Shown here in pieces: positions 60,916 to 64,000 of a stretch of DNA of 64,000 nt; the stretch's first letter is position 1; each line of letters opens with the position of its first letter. The translations under genes were made by a program, and so were the position numbers. Source of the stretch: RGIG8709 sp045575975 (lineage in GTDB: Bacteria > Bacillota > Clostridia > Monoglobales > Monoglobaceae). The notes below the pieces were generated by a model. It ran no database searches and was not told where the DNA came from. It worked only from the letters and a program-made list of their open reading frames with translations. Location of the stretch: NCBI GenBank assembly GCA_045575975.1, contig JAZNFO010000004.1:1-64000 (forward strand), written 5' to 3'.

Positions 60916-62247
60916 ATGGAAACACCGATTTATGATTATGTGAAAAATTATATTGAAAAAGATGCTGTCAGGCTTCATATGCCGGGACATAAGGGAAAAA
61001 CCTTGCTCGGCGGGGAAATGCGGGATATAACCGAGATTTCGGGGGCTGATGTTCTTTATAATGCAGAGGGCATTATAAAGATGAGTCAGGAAAATGCATC
61101 CCGTCTTTTTGGCACGGGAAAAACTCTTTATTCTGCAGAGGGGTCATCCCTTTGTATAAGGGCAATGCTCTATCTTGCCCTTGTTTATGCAAAAAAAGAG
61201 GGGAAAAACCCTGTGATTGTTGCCGCAAGGAATGTGCATAAAACCCTTGTTTCAGGAGCGGCACTTCTTGGAATTGATGTTTTGTGGTTATTTTCAAAGG
61301 ATAAAAGTCTTATTTCCTGTGAAATAGATTATGAAAGCCTTGAAAGAATGCTCAAAGAAAAAAATCCCGTGGCATTTTATGTAACAAGTCCTGATTATCT
61401 TGGGAATGTGGCGGATATAGAGAAAATAAGTGCACTTTGCAAAAAATATAACTGTCTTTTAATGGTTGACAATGCCCACGGTGCATATCTTAAATTTCTT
61501 GAAAACACTCGTCACCCCATTGATTTGGGAGCGGATATATGCTGTGATTCTGCACATAAAACTCTTCCTGTTTTAACGGGAGGAGCATATCTTCATATTT
61601 CAAAGAATGCACCTGGATTTTTGGGAGAAAATGCAGAAAATGCAATGTCTCTTTTTGCATCAACAAGTCCCTCTTATCTTATTTTGCAGTCTCTGGATAT
61701 GGCAAATTCTTATATAGAAAAACTTAACCTGAAATCCATTTGCAAAAAGGTGGACAGTTTAAAAACAAAGCTTAAAGAAAACGGCTATATCTTAGTAGGA
61801 GATGAACCGCTTAAAATCACCATCTCAGCCAAGGAATATGGTTTTTCGGGAGATGAGCTTTCAGAAATTCTGGAACGGGAAAATATTATTCCGGAATTTT
61901 CGGATCCTGATTTTCTTGTTATGATGTTCACGGAAAAAACTTGTGACAAGGATTTTGAAAAAACAGAAAAGGCTCTTTTGAATATAGAAAAAAGGGGTGT
62001 TTTATATCAAGAAACTCCAAAGATGGGAGTGCCTAAGATTAAACTGTCAATGAGGGAGGCTGTGATGTCCCCCTTTGAAATCGTTAAAACAGATGATGCG
62101 GTTGGAAGATGCCTTGCTGGATTATCAGTAACCTGCCCTCCGGCAGTGCCTTTTGTGGTGTGCGGAGAGGAAATAGACGAAAACGCAAAATGCTTATTTA
62201 AATACTACGGAATAGACGAAGTAAAGGTGATAAAGCGTGATGAATAA
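60916..62247 (+). CDS. Orn/Lys/Arg decarboxylase family PLP enzyme
   Basis: 443 residues, fold type I, short form (like Bacillus YaaO). RLHMPGHKG at the N-terminus, YVTSPDYLGNVADIEKI and the PLP lysine segment CCDSAHKTLPVLTGGAYLH are characteristic. The C-terminal domain is shorter than in proteobacterial enzymes. It starts 2 bases after the maturase stop and overlaps hemW by 8 bases. The substrate (Arg, Lys or Orn) cannot be told; polyamine synthesis is likely. Confidence 0.9.
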   Translation: METPIYDYVKNYIEKDAVRLHMPGHKGKTLLGGEMRDITEISGADVLYNAEGIIKMSQENASRLFGTGKTLYSAEGSSLCIRAMLYLALVYAKKEGKNPVIVAARNVHKTLVSGAALLGIDVLWLFSKDKSLISCEIDYESLERMLKEKNPVAFYVTSPDYLGNVADIEKISALCKKYNCLLMVDNAHGAYLKFLENTRHPIDLGADICCDSAHKTLPVLTGGAYLHISKNAPGFLGENAENAMSLFASTSPSYLILQSLDMANSYIEKLNLKSICKKVDSLKTKLKENGYILVGDEPLKITISAKEYGFSGDELSEILERENIIPEFSDPDFLVMMFTEKTCDKDFEKTEKALLNIEKRGVLYQETPKMGVPKIKLSMREAVMSPFEIVKTDDAVGRCLAGLSVTCPPAVPFVVCGEEIDENAKCLFKYYGIDEVKVIKRDE

Positions 62248-63352
62248 AGGAATGGGGATATATGTTCATATCCCCTTTTGTATGAAAAAATGTAACTATT
62301 GTGATTTTAATTCTTATGCAAACTGCTTTGTAAAGGAGCAGACTTATTTTGATGCTCTTTTTTCAGAAATAAAAGAAAAAGGAAAAGAGTTTAAGGATGT
62401 TCTCTGTGATACGGTGTATATTGGTGGAGGAACGCCAACGGCAGTTGATTCTGAAAATATCAAAAAGCTTATGAGGGAACTTTTGGAGAATTTTGATATA
62501 TCAAAGGATGCGGAAATAACCATTGAATGTAACCCGAAAACTGCAGAAGAAAAAGATTTTGAAAGGTATATAAAATCAGGGATAAACAGAACAAGCATAG
62601 GTCTTCAGTCAACTAATAATAGCCTTTTAAAAACCTTGGGAAGAATCCATACAAAGGAAGATTTTTTAGATTGCCTAAAATCTGCAAAGAATGCAGGCTT
62701 TGAAAATATATCTGCGGATTTGATGTTTGCACTTCCTGACCAAAGTCTTAAAATGTGGGAAGAAACTCTTTTGGAGGTTAAAGATTTCGGACTTTCCCAT
62801 ATTTCCTGTTATGGGCTTAAAATTGAAGAAGGCACCCCTTTTTATAATCAGAAATTAAATCTTCCTGATGAGGATTTGAATGGTGATATGTATGATTTGG
62901 CAGTTAAGGTTCTTGAAGATGCAGGCTTTATGAGATATGAAATTTCAAACTTTGCAAAGCGGGGAAAAGAATCAAAGCATAACTTAAAATACTGGTCTCT
63001 TATGCCTTATATCGGTCTTGGGGCAGGAGCATATTCTTCGGTAGGTTATGAGAGATATATGAACCCTAAAAATATAGATGAATATATTTCGGGAGCGGGA
63101 AAAAGAGAAGATTATATAAGGCTTTCGGAGGATGAAAAACGAGCTGAATTTATGTTTATGGGACTCAGAAAAACTGAAGGTATAAGCATATGGGAGTTTA
63201 AGGAGCATTTTAGTGTGGATATTTTTGAAGTTTATAAAAAACCGCTGGAAAAATATATAAAAAATGGTGCATTAAACTTTAAAAATGACAGACTATATAT
63301 AAATGAAAATATGCTCTATATTTCTAATGGAATTTTATGTGATTTTGTGTAA
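62240..63352 (+). CDS. hemW: HemW-type radical SAM heme chaperone
   Basis: 370 residues starting MNKGMGIYVHIPFCMKKCNYCDFNS; the CxxxCxxC cluster followed by DF is the HemW form, not the HemN oxidase (which has a fourth Cys). VYIGGGTPTAVD, NRTSIGLQSTNN and KYWSLMPYIGLGAGAYS are typical. ATG 62240 is preferred over GTG 62237; both overlap the end of the decarboxylase gene. HemW lies just before hrcA, the usual Firmicute order. Confidence 0.93.
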   Translation: MNKGMGIYVHIPFCMKKCNYCDFNSYANCFVKEQTYFDALFSEIKEKGKEFKDVLCDTVYIGGGTPTAVDSENIKKLMRELLENFDISKDAEITIECNPKTAEEKDFERYIKSGINRTSIGLQSTNNSLLKTLGRIHTKEDFLDCLKSAKNAGFENISADLMFALPDQSLKMWEETLLEVKDFGLSHISCYGLKIEEGTPFYNQKLNLPDEDLNGDMYDLAVKVLEDAGFMRYEISNFAKRGKESKHNLKYWSLMPYIGLGAGAYSSVGYERYMNPKNIDEYISGAGKREDYIRLSEDEKRAEFMFMGLRKTEGISIWEFKEHFSVDIFEVYKKPLEKYIKNGALNFKNDRLYINENMLYISNGILCDFV

Positions 63353-63370
63353 AATTTATCTGTAAATCTA

Positions 63371-63399
63371 TTGACAAAAACGCTATGAGGTGATATATT
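63371..63399 (+). promoter_or_regulatory. Promoter of the hrcA heat-shock operon
   Basis: TTGACA (63371-63376), 17 bases, TATATT (63394-63399), directly upstream of the CIRCE element. Confidence 0.88.
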
Positions 63400-63410
63400 A
63401 TAACTATGTT

Positions 63411-63437
63411 TTAGCACTCTTTGTGAGTGAGTGCTAA
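63411..63437 (+). promoter_or_regulatory. CIRCE operator
   Basis: TTAGCACTC (63411-63419), nine bases, GAGTGCTAA (63429-63437): a perfect copy of the HrcA-binding site. It should repress hrcA and the chaperone genes expected downstream. Confidence 0.98.
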
Positions 63438-63452
63438 CAAAGAGGTGAAAAA

Positions 63453-64000
63453 ATGAGCTTAGATGAAAGAAAAAGCTTGATACTTCAGGCGATTGTGGAA
63501 GATTATATAAACACAGCGGAGCCGGTTGGTTCAAGAAGTATCTCCAAAAGACCTGAGCTTAATTTAAGTGCTGCAACAATCAGAAATGAAATGGGCGACC
63601 TTGAGGATATGGGGCTTTTAATCCAACCTCATACATCGGCGGGAAGGGTTCCCTCAAATCTTGGCTACAGACTGTATGTTGACAGCCTTATGAAAAGGTA
63701 TGAAGTAACTGCAAATGAAATAGAGACAATGAAAAGTGCAATGCTTGGAAAGGTAAGAGACCTTGATAAAATTGTGCGAGATGTTTCTGCGGCATTTTCA
63801 GCGGTTACAAATCTGCCCACTATCGGGATGCTTCCCCGAATTGAAAAAGGAGTGGTGAAAAGCATAAAGCTTGTGAAAATTGATGAAAGAAGCGTTATGC
63901 TTATAATCGCAACCGGCGAGGGTATGATAAAAAACAAAATGCTCCGTCTTAAAAGCGAAATTTTTGATGAGGATATTGAACATATCAATAATATACTTAA
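63453..64000 (+). CDS. hrcA: Heat-inducible repressor HrcA (3' end outside window)
   Basis: Repressor of class I heat-shock genes acting at CIRCE. The frame opens at ATG 63453 (AGAGGTGA upstream) and is still open at the window end, with 182 codons present. The winged-helix part MSLDERKSLILQAIVEDYIN, GSRSISKRPELNLSAATIRNE and TSAGRVPSNLGYRLYVD is diagnostic. The start of the GAF-like dimer domain follows. Grouped with hemW upstream, as usual. Confidence 0.96.
   Translation, partial: MSLDERKSLILQAIVEDYINTAEPVGSRSISKRPELNLSAATIRNEMGDLEDMGLLIQPHTSAGRVPSNLGYRLYVDSLMKRYEVTANEIETMKSAMLGKVRDLDKIVRDVSAAFSAVTNLPTIGMLPRIEKGVVKSIKLVKIDERSVMLIIATGEGMIKNKMLRLKSEIFDEDIEHINNIL

Noticed and set aside
1..64000. 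CRISPR array, prophage, transposase or rRNA genes
   Set aside because: No regularly spaced repeats, phage structural genes, transposase motifs or rRNA signatures were seen.

Overview
This is a 64 kb stretch of a low-GC, spore-forming member of the Clostridia. The evidence is spoVG, bofA and an uninterrupted sigK, a SCIFF ranthipeptide gene with its radical SAM maturase, a V/A-type ATPase in place of F-type genes, strong AGGAGG ribosome-binding sites, several TTG starts and sigma-A promoters with 17 bp spacers. I cannot name a genus; the dockerin-type repeats would fit a gut or fibre-associated lineage.

Layout. 1-10240 (+) is the end of the spc operon and the alpha operon: rplE (partial), rpsN, rpsH, rplF, rplR, rpsE, rpmD, rplO, secY, adk, map, a KOW protein, infA, rpmJ, rpsM, rpsK, rpsD, rpoA, rplQ. 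A near-consensus promoter sits before rpmJ. 10310-12110 holds spoVG (-) and murC (+). 12187-20766 (-) is a nine-gene V-type ATPase operon in the Enterococcus hirae ntpFIKECGABD order, with sodium-type ligands in the rotor subunit. 20970-39332 (+) is a long co-directional block: an LCP ligase, a Wzt-like ABC ATPase, two tandem multidomain glycosyltransferases, an orphan histidine kinase, rlmB, a ComM-like ATPase, trmL, degV, a DUF4364 protein, two MATE pumps, a cation diffusion facilitator and trxB, ending at a decayed iron alcohol dehydrogenase. 39833-46648 is mostly minus strand: 5'-nucleotidase, bofA, DUF2156, purC, an ABC-2 permease (a possible partner of the ATPase 22 kb away), ttcA-like and rdgB. 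A spore-type GH18 gene and tRNA-Pro(UGG) lie on the plus strand.

46975-50389 (+) is a polar amino-acid ABC transporter and gap. 50696-52809 (+) is the most unusual part: a consensus promoter, a 24-codon leader ORF, a secreted protein with two dockerin-type calcium loops, a second secreted protein and a 56-residue peptide, closed by a terminator. A Fic gene with a DNA-binding-like N-terminus and an operator-like inverted repeat in its promoter follows on the minus strand. 54013-58481 has folD and a YgiQ radical SAM protein (-), then an ACT/PFL pair (+). 58511-64000 has sigK (-), the SCIFF peptide and maturase, a PLP decarboxylase, hemW, and a CIRCE-controlled hrcA that runs off the window.

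Most of the window is conserved housekeeping. The parts most worth follow-up are the secreted dockerin operon, the Fic promoter architecture, the duplicated glycosyltransferases with a split ABC exporter, the SCIFF locus and the decayed dehydrogenase.
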